A stretch of DNA of 6,597 nt from Thermoplasmatota archaeon (GTDB lineage Archaea; Thermoplasmatota; Thermoplasmata; Methanomassiliicoccales; Methanomassiliicoccaceae). The notes beneath the pieces are model-generated. The model was not told the DNA's origin. It saw nothing but the letters and a program-made list of their open reading frames with translations, and searched no databases. Location: assembly GCA_022709105.1 (NCBI GenBank), contig JAKIXL010000039.1, positions 1 through 6,597 of the forward strand, in the 5' to 3' direction. Made by a program: the position numbers and the translations under genes. This document shows positions 6,304-6,597 of the stretch, in pieces (positions within the stretch are counted from its first letter, which is position 1; every line of letters starts with the position of its first letter).

Positions 6304-6400
6304 GGGAGCGGGAGAACCCCCCGTATCATTAGCCCCCCCCCCAACGAATCCGCGATATATTCTTCGCCGCTCCCATTATTTTCTTCCTTCTCCGCCTTGT
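6304..6400 (+). terminator. Possible rlmE terminator: stem plus pyrimidine-rich tract
   Basis: GGGAGCGG (6304-6311) pairs perfectly with CCGCTCCC (6367-6374), and GAA/TTC can extend the stem past a small bulge. A T- and C-rich stretch (6376-6400) follows at once. Archaeal termination depends mainly on U-rich RNA, so the tract may matter more than the stem. The 55-nt loop is long for a classic terminator. Confidence 0.3.
6333..6342 (+). repeat. C10 homopolymer tract
   Basis: Ten consecutive C residues, 10 bp after a C6 run (6317-6322). On the minus strand these are G runs that could form a G-quadruplex. Such tracts slip in replication and are miscounted in sequencing, so the length is uncertain. 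It lies outside any supported gene. Confidence 0.8.
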
Positions 6401-6421
6401 TTGCTCCCTCCTGCATCTGGG

Positions 6422-6483
6422 CCGTGAGATATCCTTTAAATTCACAATCTCCATTCACACATCGATGATAACATATCTCACGG
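6422..6483. repeat. 11-bp inverted repeat around the last promoter
   Basis: CCGTGAGATAT (6422-6432) is the exact reverse complement of ATATCTCACGG (6473-6483). The arms are about 51 bp apart centre to centre, close to five helical turns. One arm abuts the upstream side of the TATA box and the other lies in the first codons of the gene. The left arm would not be in a leaderless mRNA, so any role would be on DNA, such as paired operators. Confidence 0.5.
6435..6442 (+). promoter_or_regulatory. TATA box of the last gene, leaderless start
   Basis: TTTAAATT has its centre 26 nt before ATG 6465, the spacing expected when transcription begins at the start codon. The surroundings are AT-rich and no Shine-Dalgarno precedes the ATG. 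The promoter sits between the two arms of an 11-bp inverted repeat. Confidence 0.6.
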
Positions 6484-6597
6484 TCACCTTCAGCACCGAG
6501 GGGGCCCGCCCGTCGGAGGTCATGGACGCGCTCCACGGCCTAGGGTTCGAGCCGACCACCGGCAGCTACGACTTCATCTACCGGTGGGGGAACAAGG
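6465..6597 (+). CDS. Start of an unidentified gene (partial)
   Basis: ATG 6465 opens a frame that runs off the window after 44 complete codons. It begins MITYLTVTFSTEGARP and continues with SEVMDALHGLGFEPTTGSYD, then FIYRWGNK. The strand, helix (EVMDALHGLGF), strand order suggests a small alpha/beta fold, perhaps ferredoxin-like; this is only an impression. Codons mostly end in G or C, as in the other genes here, and a well-spaced TATA box supports the start. I do not recognise the family. Confidence 0.65.
   Translation, partial: MITYLTVTFSTEGARPSEVMDALHGLGFEPTTGSYDFIYRWGNK

Larger units (their letters stand above)
6230..6464. other. 235-bp spacer after rlmE
   Basis: No gene is supported here. 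It holds two small dyads (AATCAA-AA-TTGATT at 6243-6256; GCCCTG 6261-6266 with CAGGGC 6284-6289), a C6 run (6317-6322), a C10 run (6333-6342), a long-range dyad followed by a pyrimidine-rich stretch, and the promoter of the last gene. A minus-strand open frame crosses the whole spacer but starts inside the next gene and has no recognisable motif. Confidence 0.55.

Noticed and set aside
6273..6536. 87-codon minus-strand open frame with a CYHRCVNGDC stretch
   Set aside because: It starts inside the last gene and crosses its promoter and the C10 tract. The cysteines do not complete a zinc-ribbon pattern.

Overview
The window looks like chromosomal DNA of a high-GC archaeon, most likely in or near Thermoplasmata; the lineage is an inference. 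Three things point to archaea: TATA-box promoters with no bacterial -10/-35 elements, two genes whose TATA box lies about 26 nt before the ATG (leaderless mRNAs), and an ER-type Ser/His/Asp signal peptidase. Shine-Dalgarno motifs are still used inside the first gene cluster.

Layout. Positions 2-85 are the 3' end of an unidentified gene. Positions 86-232 are AT-rich and carry a TATA box plus a hairpin at the expected 5' end of the next transcript. From 233 to 4214 there is a tightly packed plus-strand cluster: a TasA/camelysin/AbpA-like secreted fibre-subunit gene (233-785, interrupted by a frameshift near 638-651), a SipW/Sec11-type signal peptidase (809-1303), a secreted six-bladed kelch protein (about 1300-2661), and a membrane-anchored multidomain protein whose N-terminal domain is also TasA-like (about 2643-4214). 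Convergent to this, on the minus strand, is purM (4236-5267). A 320-bp spacer rich in short inverted repeats separates purM from the divergent rlmE/ftsJ 23S rRNA methyltransferase (5588-6229). A second 235-bp spacer has long-range dyads and a C10 tract. It precedes the start of an unrecognised gene (6465 to the window end).

How the genes fit together. The first four genes resemble in logic the Bacillus tapA-sipW-tasA matrix-fibre operon: a dedicated signal peptidase beside its substrate, plus a candidate membrane anchor. The kelch protein and the anchor with TasA-like, beta-sandwich, CARDB-like and transmembrane parts make it unlike the classical operon. The assembly model is inference. purM (purine synthesis) and rlmE (ribosome modification) are housekeeping genes.

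The main oddities are in the fibre cluster. The subunit gene is split by a +1 frameshift that fuses its first two thirds in frame to the signal peptidase, giving a misleading 356-residue ORF. The next two genes have well-placed Shine-Dalgarno motifs but CTG and ATA where an ATG would be expected. The cluster may be decaying, may use unusual starts, or may contain sequence errors.
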